A DNA stretch of 5,371 nt, from contig CABSBA010000121.1 of the NCBI GenBank assembly GCA_902475825.1, forward strand, positions 1 through 5,371, written 5' to 3'. The notes below the pieces were generated by a model that was not told the origin of the DNA, did not search any database, and saw only the letters and a program-made list of their open reading frames with translations. How positions within the stretch are numbered: position 1 is the stretch's first letter; each line of letters begins with the position of its first letter. Of this stretch, positions 1-5,371 are shown piece by piece. Made by a program: the position numbers and the translations under genes. The stretch comes from an uncultured Collinsella sp. (GTDB lineage Bacteria > Actinomycetota > Coriobacteriia > Coriobacteriales > Coriobacteriaceae).

Positions 1-521
1 TCGACGATGGCGACATCAGGGGTGATGTTGAAGTCGGCCAGCGGGTACTTGATGCCCTTGGCATAGTCGGTAATGACGGAGAAGGCAGTGACCTCGGTAG
101 CGGTACCGGAGGTAGAGGAGATGGCGCAGAAGTGAGCCTTCTGACGCAGCTCGGGGAAGCTGAACGGCTGGATGATGTTATCGAAGGACTCCTCGGGATA
201 CTCGTAGAAGACCCACATGGCCTTAGCGGCATCGATGGGCGAGCCGCCGCCGATGGCGATAATCCAGTCGGGCTCGAACTCGCGCATGGCCTCGGCGCCC
301 TTCATGACCGTCTCGATGGACGGATCGGACTCGACGCCCTCGAACAGCTTGACCTCCATGCCGGCCTCTTTGAGGTCGGCCTCAACGTCCTGCAGGAACC
401 CGCCGCGGCGCATAGAGCTGCCGCCAGAAACGATGATGGCCTTCTTGCCCTTGAGGTTCTTCACCTCGTGGCGAGCGCCCTCACCAAAGTACAGATCGCG
501 AGGATTGGTAAAACGTCCCAT
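1..521 (-). CDS. Iron-containing alcohol dehydrogenase, N-terminal part (runs off left edge)
   Basis: Reading the minus strand from ATG at 521-519 gives 173 complete codons with no stop, so the gene continues beyond base 1. The start is fixed by a perfect AGGAGG six bases upstream. The product begins MGRFTNPRDLYFGEGA, typical of group III (Fe-dependent) alcohol dehydrogenases. It carries the dinucleotide-binding motif GGGSPIDAAKAMW at residues 91-103 and the STSGTATEVTAFSVIT block at 136-151, and resembles the C-terminal dehydrogenase half of AdhE and the butanol dehydrogenases. Family members are cytoplasmic, usually about 380-390 residues, and interconvert aldehydes and alcohols with NAD(P)H in fermentation. 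The Asp and three His metal ligands lie in the missing C-terminal half, so metal binding cannot be confirmed. After the second beta strand the sequence is GGSSMRRGG, without the Asp typical of NAD-specific members; this hints at NADP(H) use, as inference only. Substrate unknown. It is transcribed divergently from the other genes. Confidence 0.93.
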   Translation of the reverse strand, partial: MGRFTNPRDLYFGEGARHEVKNLKGKKAIIVSGGSSMRRGGFLQDVEADLKEAGMEVKLFEGVESDPSIETVMKGAEAMREFEPDWIIAIGGGSPIDAAKAMWVFYEYPEESFDNIIQPFSFPELRQKAHFCAISSTSGTATEVTAFSVITDYAKGIKYPLADFNITPDVAIV

Positions 522-527
522 ACTGTG

Positions 528-533
528 CCTCCT
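528..533 (-). promoter_or_regulatory. Ribosome binding site of the alcohol dehydrogenase
   Basis: The plus strand reads CCTCCT, so the minus-strand transcript has AGGAGG, a full anti-Shine-Dalgarno match, six bases before the ATG at 521. It decides the start codon. Confidence 0.9.
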
Positions 534-561
534 AAACAAGCCCCTCTTAGACTTGCGTATA

Positions 562-588
562 TAACGGAGCACCCAATTGGCTCCGTTA
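562..588. repeat. Perfect 9-bp inverted repeat in the dehydrogenase leader
   Basis: TAACGGAGC (562-570) is mirrored exactly by GCTCCGTTA (580-588) across a 9-base spacer; the spacer and right arm also contain the palindrome CCAATTGG (573-580). It lies 41-67 bases upstream of the dehydrogenase start codon. It could be an operator for a dimeric regulator, or an RNA hairpin in the 5' leader. There is no T-run after it on the minus strand (TATACGCAAG follows), so it is not a standard intrinsic terminator. Confidence 0.65.
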
Positions 589-625
589 GGACCGTTTTGC
601 GCGTTGCCGGCGATGACAATGCGCG

Positions 626-657
626 ATGTCTAAATGTCTAAACGTCTCAACGCTCAG
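626..657. repeat. Degenerate 8-bp tandem repeat, four units
   Basis: Successive units read ATGTCTAA (626-633), ATGTCTAA (634-641), ACGTCTCA (642-649) and ACGCTCAG (650-657). The first two are identical and the next two decay progressively. On the minus strand the core is TTAGACAT twice. It lies upstream of the dehydrogenase, just downstream of a possible -10 box. A head-to-tail binding site for a regulator is possible; chance is not excluded for so short a repeat. Confidence 0.55.
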
Positions 658-666
658 ACAAACACT

Positions 667-672
667 ATTCTA
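667..672 (-). promoter_or_regulatory. Possible -10 box for the dehydrogenase
   Basis: The minus strand reads TAGAAT here, one mismatch from TATAAT. The hexamer 17 bases upstream (690-695, minus strand GAATAA) is a poor -35 and there is no extended -10 TG, so this would need an activator or may be a chance match. If real, the leader would be about 140 nt and would include the tandem and inverted repeats at 626-657 and 562-588. Confidence 0.25.
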
Positions 673-715
673 CCGTTCTGGTTGGTCAGTTATTCACCTA
701 AAGCCGACAATGATG

Positions 716-780
716 AAACGTTTTTTCTATCCCTGAAGACCCTTGTGGGGCATTCATACTCCCAAGCTGGGCAAACGTTT
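716..780. promoter_or_regulatory. Two AAACGTTT palindromes, candidate operator pair
   Basis: The 8-bp palindrome AAACGTTT occurs at 716-723 and 773-780, 57 bp apart, each followed by at least one further T. A central CG flanked by A/T arms is typical of LacI/GalR-family operators (including CcpA-type sites), but neither copy fits the full CcpA consensus in its flanks. No regulator gene is in the window, so the assignment is inference from the motif only. Confidence 0.3.
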
Positions 781-890
781 TATCAAGGTTGACCACATAT
801 CCCGGGCAGGACTGTGCCCCTCCAAAATGCGCCCCGTTCGCCGCCAAAAATCGACCGTTTGCGGCACCGTAATACCACTCAGTCGTCCAA

Positions 891-966
891 GGTGCCGACA
901 TTTGTGCGACATCCGTCTTCGTGGTGCAAAGGTGCATGTCCAAGTGCGACACCCCCGGTGTGCCAC
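891..966. repeat. Cluster of GTGC(C)GACA / GGTGC words ending in an inverted repeat
   Basis: Within 76 bp lie GTGCCGACAT (892-901), GTGCGACAT (904-912) and GTGCGACAC (944-952), plus GGTGC at 891, 923 and 931. The last GTGCGACACC (944-953) forms an imperfect inverted repeat with GGTGTGCCAC (957-966), 8 of 10 bases paired, across CCC. The block ends 63 bp before the first TPR start codon, where operator or activator sites would be expected. No known regulator motif was recognised. Confidence 0.5.
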
Positions 967-1017
967 ATGCGGGTAAACTAGAACCTTATATAGAGACATT
1001 TGAACCCTAACCGCAGC

Positions 1018-1025
1018 AAAGGAGG
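1018..1025 (+). promoter_or_regulatory. Ribosome binding site of the first TPR gene
   Basis: AAAGGAGG ends four bases before ATG at 1030. It argues for that ATG rather than the in-frame TTG at 1000, which has no Shine-Dalgarno sequence and would make this site part of the coding region. Confidence 0.85.
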
Positions 1026-1029
1026 CCCC

Positions 1030-2106
1030 ATGGCATTCGATCCCATTCAAGAGGATTGCCATCGCCTCGTTCTTGAGGCCTTGCGCCGCGACAATATCCC
1101 GCTCACCGACGGTGCCGCCGTAGAGCGTCTGATGGAACAATTCACCCGCAACCCCGCGCCGCTCATCGTGCACGACCGCGACCGCGCCGGGCACCTCATT
1201 GCCAAGGTGGTCGAGGCTGTCGACTACCGCATTCCCTTTATCCCTGACGATACCCAGGCAGAGCAAGAAGAGGCCGCTGCCGAGAACATGCTTCGCGAGG
1301 CAGCCGCGCTCGACCCCACCAACTGGGATGCCCAGCGCATGCTGACCGCCCTCACCGCCAACTCCAACGAGGAATACGTACAGTACCTGGTGTCCAAGTG
1401 CGATGAGGTCGAGCACGACCTAGCGCTCAAAATCGCCTCGGCGCAGGACCCCTACGAGTGCGAAGCCGCAGGCGACCTTACGCGCCGCCCCTATCTGCGC
1501 TGGCTTGCCGCCCTTGCGTCGCGCGCCCTCATTAGCGGTCGCTATCGCATGTCGCTCGAAGCTGCAAACTGCAGCCTCGACTTTGCCCCCAACGATCCGG
1601 CCGGCGTCCGCCACACCGCGATGCTCGCCATGGCAAAGCTCGAATACCCCGCCGAGGAGCTCAAGCGCTTTCGCTCTGCCCACTCCGTCCCCTATCTCGC
1701 CAACACGCCGCTACGCCGTCGTCCCAAGGACGCGGAGCGTGACTTGGACCCGTGGACGCTCATCGCGCTGATGAGCGCTGCCTGGCGCGAGCTGGATTAC
1801 GAGGGCGCCGAACACTACCTGCGCATCCTGGTGCGCTCATGCCCGCACGCGGCCGAAGCACTCTACTTCCAAACCGAGTTTCCCGATGGCGTCTATGCCC
1901 GCGTCAACGTGGGTGTGGGCTCTACCGACGAGCTTGTCCTTGCGCTGTCCGAGGCGACGCCGGTACTGCAGGAGGGCTTGGGCGCCCCCGACAACGCCAG
2001 CTTTGCCGCCTGGGTCGCCACCAACGATATCGTGCGTTCCCAGATCGACGAGCGCATCCTGCGGGCGGCCGAGCAGGGCTTGCCGTTTAAGGGAGGAGAC
2101 CTCTAA
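1030..2106 (+). CDS. TPR-like helical-repeat protein, 358 residues (first of a paralogous pair)
   Basis: The start is ATG at 1030 behind AAAGGAGG; stop TAA at 2104-2106. The product is acidic, rich in Ala, Leu, Glu and Arg, and predicted all-helical and soluble, with no signal peptide or membrane segment. Residues 153-205 (RPYLRWLAALASRAL, then GRYRMSLEAANCSLDFAPNDPAGVRH) match the tetratricopeptide pattern of bacterial ST7-like TPR proteins: a small-residue helix pair, then a P-N-D turn leading into G-V/I-R. A second repeat-like unit is at 241-280 (PWTLIALMSAAWRELDYEGA and onwards). The acidic stretch 73-90 (DDTQAEQEEAAAENMLRE) joins an N-terminal helical part to the core. TPRs bind partner proteins, so a scaffold role is likely, but no partner or enzymatic activity can be read from the sequence. 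It is the first gene of the likely operon and overlaps the next gene by one base. The function is not recognised. Confidence 0.85.
   Translation: MAFDPIQEDCHRLVLEALRRDNIPLTDGAAVERLMEQFTRNPAPLIVHDRDRAGHLIAKVVEAVDYRIPFIPDDTQAEQEEAAAENMLREAAALDPTNWDAQRMLTALTANSNEEYVQYLVSKCDEVEHDLALKIASAQDPYECEAAGDLTRRPYLRWLAALASRALISGRYRMSLEAANCSLDFAPNDPAGVRHTAMLAMAKLEYPAEELKRFRSAHSVPYLANTPLRRRPKDAERDLDPWTLIALMSAAWRELDYEGAEHYLRILVRSCPHAAEALYFQTEFPDGVYARVNVGVGSTDELVLALSEATPVLQEGLGAPDNASFAAWVATNDIVRSQIDERILRAAEQGLPFKGGDL
2092..2097 (+). promoter_or_regulatory. Ribosome binding site of the second TPR gene
   Basis: GGAGGA lies eight bases before ATG at 2106, inside the last codons of the upstream gene. With the TAATG stop/start overlap it indicates translational coupling of the two TPR genes. 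Confidence 0.8.
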
Positions 2107-3149
2107 TGGATCCGAGCGTCTACATCCCCGCCTACCTGGAGCGCGCCTACGTTGCGTCGCACCCCGAACTCACCGATGCAGCACGCGAACTTGTCCATAA
2201 CGACGTGAGCGTCAACCCTCATAAGTATGCGCAGACCGAGCATGCCCAGGCGCTGCTGTCCTATGCCGGCGTTCACCGCCACCTGCTCGACGAACTCCAT
2301 CGCATCGAGGACATGGGCAGTGACGAGGAGTTTGAGCAGACGCGCAACCGCCTGTTCGACGACATGCGCGATGAGCTGCTCAAGATCGTCCGCATCGATG
2401 CGCATGTCCTCGATGCCCAGCTGCTCGCCATCATTTTGGCGGACACGCCCGTCGACGCCTGTCTGGGCGATCTGATGAAGCTCGAGGCGAGCACGGCCGA
2501 CTACCTGCAGCAAAGCGTGCCCGGGTTCGATATGGAAGCCCCACACTACTGGGCCAACAAGGTGCTGGCGGACGGCGTGACGGCGGCCGATCTCACCGTA
2601 AGCGAGCCGGCGCTTATCGGATGGCTCCACACGCTCGAGGCCATCTCGCAGCTATGCATGGCGAGCGCTCGCTACCGTGCTGCCGTCAACTATTCTCGCC
2701 GTGTTCTTAAGGCGGAAGGTTATCCCACCCGAGCTGCAGGCACCGTGCTACTAGCCCTCGCTCGTCTGGAAGACGAGGACGGCTTTTTTGCCCTGGCCCA
2801 CCAGCTCGAGGAGCAGATGGGGGCCGATACCCTCGAGAACTCCCCCTGGTACCTGCTCGCCCGCACGATCTTGCTGTTCAAAACGAACAAGATGCGCCCG
2901 GCGACACGCGCGCTGCGTGAGTTTGCCAACCGCTGCGAGGGCGGCGCGTTCTTTTTGCTGAACCCCATGTATCAGACGCCGTACCTTCCCTGCCGGCCCG
3001 AACCGCACGACCCCTGGGACCTTTCGCATCAGGCAGTTTGGGAGGCCGACGGCATCATCTCGGATACTCCAGACTTTGCCCCCTGGGCCAGCGCTTGCGA
3101 AGACGTATCGCAGCTTGCCCAGGAATTTGCGCGCCGTTACGGCTTTTAA
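2106..3149 (+). CDS. TPR-like helical-repeat protein, 347 residues (second of a paralogous pair)
   Basis: ATG at 2106 shares its A with the upstream TAA; stop TAA at 3147-3149. The product is helical, acidic and soluble, with no signal peptide or membrane span. It can be aligned with its upstream neighbour over the whole length. Corresponding blocks are PELTDAARELVHNDVSVNPH (20-39) with IPLTDGAAVERLMEQFTRNP; IDAHVLDAQLLAIILA (97-112) with LDPTNWDAQRMLTALT; a TPR unit at 167-223 (ARYRAAVNYSRRVLKAEG, then LLALARLE) with GRYRMSLEAANCSLDFAPND and MLAMAKLE; SPWYLLARTIL (246-256) with DPWTLIALMSA; and FAPWASACED (324-333) with FAAWVATND. Identity is low but the order and spacing hold, so a tandem duplication followed by divergence is the simplest reading. 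The TPR turn is less canonical here (no P-N-D). The function is not recognised; coupling suggests equal amounts of both proteins, perhaps a heterodimer. A hairpin overlaps the stop codon. Confidence 0.85.
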   Translation: MDPSVYIPAYLERAYVASHPELTDAARELVHNDVSVNPHKYAQTEHAQALLSYAGVHRHLLDELHRIEDMGSDEEFEQTRNRLFDDMRDELLKIVRIDAHVLDAQLLAIILADTPVDACLGDLMKLEASTADYLQQSVPGFDMEAPHYWANKVLADGVTAADLTVSEPALIGWLHTLEAISQLCMASARYRAAVNYSRRVLKAEGYPTRAAGTVLLALARLEDEDGFFALAHQLEEQMGADTLENSPWYLLARTILLFKTNKMRPATRALREFANRCEGGAFFLLNPMYQTPYLPCRPEPHDPWDLSHQAVWEADGIISDTPDFAPWASACEDVSQLAQEFARRYGF

Positions 3150-3158
3150 CGGCGCAAA
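3126..3158 (+). repeat. Hairpin over the stop codon of the second TPR gene
   Basis: GCGCCGTTA (3131-3139) pairs perfectly with TAACGGCGC (3147-3155) over a 7-base loop; TTT (3126-3128) can pair further with AAA (3156-3158) across a 2-base bulge. The right arm contains the TAA stop. No T-tract follows on either strand, so it is not a canonical intrinsic terminator. It may be an mRNA-stabilising or processing hairpin, or a partial attenuator between the TPR pair and murT-gatD. Confidence 0.6.
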
Positions 3159-3194
3159 CGCCACGACCATGTCATTCACGTTAGGAACGGCTTC

Positions 3195-5371
3195 ATGAAC
3201 TTCCGCTCATCTCTCGCCTGCACCTCGAGCGATGTCGCCCGCTGGGGGCTGCGCTCCGTCCTTAAGCGCCAGGGTGGCGTACTCCCCGGCCGTATCGCCA
3301 TGAAGATCGACCCCGAGCTGTTAAGCGACCTCGCGGGCCTTGTCGACCGCAGCGTGGTGATCACCGGCACCAACGGTAAGACCACCACCTCCAACCTCAT
3401 CGCCGATGCCGTTGCCGCCAGCGGCGCCACCGTGGTATGCAACCGCGCTGGCAACAACATGGAGCCGGGCGTGGTAGGTGCCCTGCTCGAAGCCCGCAGC
3501 AATCTTAAGCGTGCCGGCAACGGCAAGCGCGTAGGCGTCTTTGAGTGCGACGAGCTCTACACGGTGCGCGTCCTGCCCAAGCTCAAGCCGACCTACTTTG
3601 TGCTGCTCAACCTGTTCCGCGACCAGCTGGACCGCTACGGCGAGATCGACCACACCCAGAACGTCATCGCCCACGCGCTGGAGCTTTCGCCGGCAACGAC
3701 GCTCATCTATAACGCCGACGATCCGCTGTGCGCCTCGATCGCCGCACGCGTCCCCAACACGAACATCGCCTTTGGCATCGACGGTGCCACGGGCACCGAA
3801 TCCGATCGCATTAGCGACTCGCGTTTTTGCTCGCAGTGCAACGCGCCGTTGGAGTACGACTATGTGCAGTACGGCCAGCTCGGCGCCTATCATTGTCCTT
3901 CGTGCGGTTGGGCTCGCCCCGCGCTGCTCCGTCGCGTGACGGACATTGAGCTCACCTGCGACGGCTACGGCTTTGAACTGAACTTTGGACCCGATACCGA
4001 CGCGCCCGCAACGCACATCGCCACGCGCTATAACGGTCTGTACATGGTCTACAACGTTGCCGCCGCCTTCTTTGCGGCGCGCGAGCTAGGCGTGGACGCA
4101 GCTCACCTGCAGCCCACGCTCGATGCCTACGTCCCCGCCGGCGGACGCATGGGCCGCTGGGAGATCGCCGGCCGTACCGTCGAGGCAAACCTGGCCAAGA
4201 ATCCCGTGGGGTTCGATCGCCAGATTCAGTCCATTAAAACGGCAGGCGGCAGGCTCTGCGCCTTCTTCCTGAACGACAACGACGCCGACGGTCACGATGT
4301 CTCGTGGATCTACGACGTCGACTTCGAGCGCATCGCCGACACCCCAGGGCTTGTCGCCTTTGCCGGCGGCACGCGTGCACACGATATGCAGGTACGTCTC
4401 AAGTACGCCGGCATCGACGCCGCCATCATCTCGAATATCGAGCAAGCGATCGGCGCCATGGCGGACGAGGAGGCTGGTGATACTTTCTACGCCGTCGCCA
4501 ACTACACGGCCTTCCCGCCGCTGGTCAAGGAACTCGATGAGCTTAAGGGCACCGATGCGAGCTCGGTTCCCTCCCACGCCGCAACGCGCGCCGATGGCAG
4601 CGCTGTCCCCACCGATATTGCGCCAGTCGAGCTTTCGCGCCCGCTGCGCATCGTCTACCTGTATCCCGATGCCCTCAACCTCTACGGCGACGGCGGCAAT
4701 GTTATCGCGCTCGAGCGTCGCTGCGCTTGGCGCGGCATTCCCGCGCGCGTGGACGAGGTCCGTATGGGCGAGACGCTCGATCTCACCGACGCCGACATCA
4801 TCATGATGGGCGGCGGCTCCGACCGCGACCAGCTGGCCGTGGCACACGAGCTGTTCGCTCAAAAAGACAAGGTCGCGGCTTATGTTGAGGATGGCGGCTC
4901 GCTGCTCGCTATCTGTGGCAGCTATCAGCTGCTCGGCCGTTCGTACTATATGGGCGAGAATCGCATCGAGGGTCTGGGGGTCATTGCCGCCGAAACCGTA
5001 CGCGGCTCCGACCGCCTGATCGGCAACGTAGCCGTCAAAACCGATCTGGCACCCGAGCCCTTTGTGGGATTCGAGAACCACGGTGGCCGCACGCTTTTGG
5101 ACGCCGAGGCCACGCCGCTCGGAACGTCCGTCGTCACTGGCACCGGCAACAACGGCAACGATGGCTTTGAGGGTCTCATCTACAAGGGCGTCATCGGCAC
5201 GTACCTGCACGGACCGGCACTGCCCAAGAACCCCGAACTTGCCGACTGGCTGATCGCGCACGCCCTCGAGCGGCGCGGCGATGCGCAGGCCACAGCCCTG
5301 CTGCCGCTCAAACCCCTCGACGACACCTACGAGTACGCCGCCCACGACGCCGCCATGAAGCTCCTCCCCTA
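3195..5371 (+). CDS. murT-gatD: MurT-GatD fusion: lipid II isoglutaminyl synthase (725 codons; stop at window edge)
   Basis: One uninterrupted frame encodes both subunits of the enzyme that amidates D-Glu of lipid II to D-isoglutamine, using glutamine and ATP at the cytoplasmic membrane face. Residues 1-451 are MurT: ATP loop GTNGKTT (58-64), FECDE (116-120), NLFRDQLDRYGEID (139-152), NADDP (173-177), a Cys4 zinc ribbon (C212, C215, C234, C237) as in known MurT proteins, GRMGRWE (317-323), then the MurT C-terminal domain with LAKNPVG (333-339) and NDNDADGHDVSWIYDVDFE (360-378). Residues 452-481 form a Ser/Ala/Thr/Asp-rich linker. Residues 482-725 are GatD, a class I glutaminase-like domain of normal length: YGDGGN, GGGSDRDQ (539-546), nucleophile C574 in AICGSYQLLG, GFENHGGRT (625-633), and H672 in GTYLHGP. 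In S. aureus and S. pneumoniae these are two separate proteins. The start ATG at 3195 has a weak AGGAA site seven bases upstream and gives the expected MurT N-terminus. The last two bases, TA, are in frame and probably begin TAA or TAG. All visible catalytic residues are intact. Confidence 0.93.
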   Translation, partial: MNFRSSLACTSSDVARWGLRSVLKRQGGVLPGRIAMKIDPELLSDLAGLVDRSVVITGTNGKTTTSNLIADAVAASGATVVCNRAGNNMEPGVVGALLEARSNLKRAGNGKRVGVFECDELYTVRVLPKLKPTYFVLLNLFRDQLDRYGEIDHTQNVIAHALELSPATTLIYNADDPLCASIAARVPNTNIAFGIDGATGTESDRISDSRFCSQCNAPLEYDYVQYGQLGAYHCPSCGWARPALLRRVTDIELTCDGYGFELNFGPDTDAPATHIATRYNGLYMVYNVAAAFFAARELGVDAAHLQPTLDAYVPAGGRMGRWEIAGRTVEANLAKNPVGFDRQIQSIKTAGGRLCAFFLNDNDADGHDVSWIYDVDFERIADTPGLVAFAGGTRAHDMQVRLKYAGIDAAIISNIEQAIGAMADEEAGDTFYAVANYTAFPPLVKELDELKGTDASSVPSHAATRADGSAVPTDIAPVELSRPLRIVYLYPDALNLYGDGGNVIALERRCAWRGIPARVDEVRMGETLDLTDADIIMMGGGSDRDQLAVAHELFAQKDKVAAYVEDGGSLLAICGSYQLLGRSYYMGENRIEGLGVIAAETVRGSDRLIGNVAVKTDLAPEPFVGFENHGGRTLLDAEATPLGTSVVTGTGNNGNDGFEGLIYKGVIGTYLHGPALPKNPELADWLIAHALERRGDAQATALLPLKPLDDTYEYAAHDAAMKLLP

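Larger units (their letters stand above)
522..1029. other. Long divergent intergenic region, no credible gene, repeat-rich
   Basis: This 508-bp spacer separates the minus-strand dehydrogenase from the plus-strand TPR operon and must hold both promoters. The short open frames in it (for example 698-952 minus and 743-976 plus) lack ribosome binding sites and give low-complexity or unfamiliar translations, so I do not call them. Base composition is more AT-rich than the genes, especially from 540 to 730. It holds several short repeat structures, listed separately. No convincing sigma-70 promoter with both boxes was found for the plus-strand operon; TAAACT at 974-979 and TTATAT at 986-991 are possible -10 boxes without a good -35. 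No tRNA, riboswitch core or CRISPR pattern was seen. Confidence 0.75.

Noticed and set aside
132..641. Plus-strand 169-residue open frame
   Set aside because: Antisense to the alcohol dehydrogenase, whose motifs and ribosome binding site are clear.
788..820. TTGACC at 788-793 as a -35 box for the plus-strand operon
   Set aside because: No -10-like hexamer lies 15-19 bp downstream; the sequence there is GC-rich.
698..952. Minus-strand 84-residue open frame in the spacer
   Set aside because: It needs a GTG start without a Shine-Dalgarno sequence and has no recognisable family; more likely noncoding DNA.
743..976. Plus-strand 77-residue open frame ending in Cys/His-rich residues
   Set aside because: TTG start with no ribosome binding site; the Cys-rich tail comes from the GTGCGACA-type repeats rather than from a zinc-binding protein pattern.
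1000..1029. Upstream TTG start extending the first TPR protein by ten residues
   Set aside because: It would bury AAAGGAGG inside the coding sequence and has no ribosome binding site of its own; ATG at 1030 is better.
754..1416. Minus-strand open frame of 220 codons spanning the spacer and the first TPR gene
   Set aside because: About 390 bp of it is antisense to a well-supported gene with a strong ribosome binding site; no domain is recognisable.
3131..3155. Hairpin after the TPR pair as an intrinsic terminator
   Set aside because: No T-rich tract follows the stem on either strand, so only a hairpin is called.
4086..5345. Long minus-strand open frame of 419 codons opposite murT-gatD
   Set aside because: It is antisense to a gene with intact family motifs; GC-rich codon use with few stops in the opposite strand explains it, and the translation shows no recognisable domain.

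Overview
The window is GC-rich, with G/C-ending codons dominant in all genes and strong AGGAGG-type ribosome binding sites. It encodes a MurT/GatD-type enzyme, which amidates the D-glutamate of lipid II and is a Gram-positive trait. Together these suggest a high-GC Gram-positive anaerobe. A Coriobacteriia member such as Collinsella is my best guess, but that is inference from style and content; no rRNA or other marker gene is present to prove it.

Layout: (1) 1-521, minus strand: the first 173 codons of an iron-dependent alcohol dehydrogenase that runs off the left edge. (2) 522-1029: a spacer of about 500 bp between divergent transcription units. It has no credible gene but is unusually rich in short repeats: a perfect 9-bp inverted repeat in the dehydrogenase leader, an 8-bp tandem repeat, two AAACGTTT palindromes, and a cluster of GTGCGACA/GGTGC words ending in an imperfect inverted repeat. 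(3) 1030-3149, plus strand: two translationally coupled genes (TAATG overlap) for soluble TPR-like helical proteins of 358 and 347 residues. The two proteins can be aligned end to end and look like diverged tandem duplicates. (4) 3131-3155: a perfect 9-bp hairpin spanning the stop codon of the second TPR gene, with no T-tract. (5) 3195-5371, plus strand: a single open reading frame of 725 codons joining a complete MurT Mur-ligase half to a complete GatD glutaminase half. It reaches the last two bases of the window, which read TA and are probably the start of its stop codon.

The plus-strand genes could form one transcript (TPR1-TPR2-murT/gatD, gaps of -1 and 45 bp). The MurT-GatD protein should amidate the second residue of the peptidoglycan stem peptide at the cytoplasmic face of the membrane. 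The role of the TPR pair is unknown. The most notable items are the MurT-GatD fusion, which places a bipartite active site on one chain, and the tandem TPR-like paralogue pair next to it.
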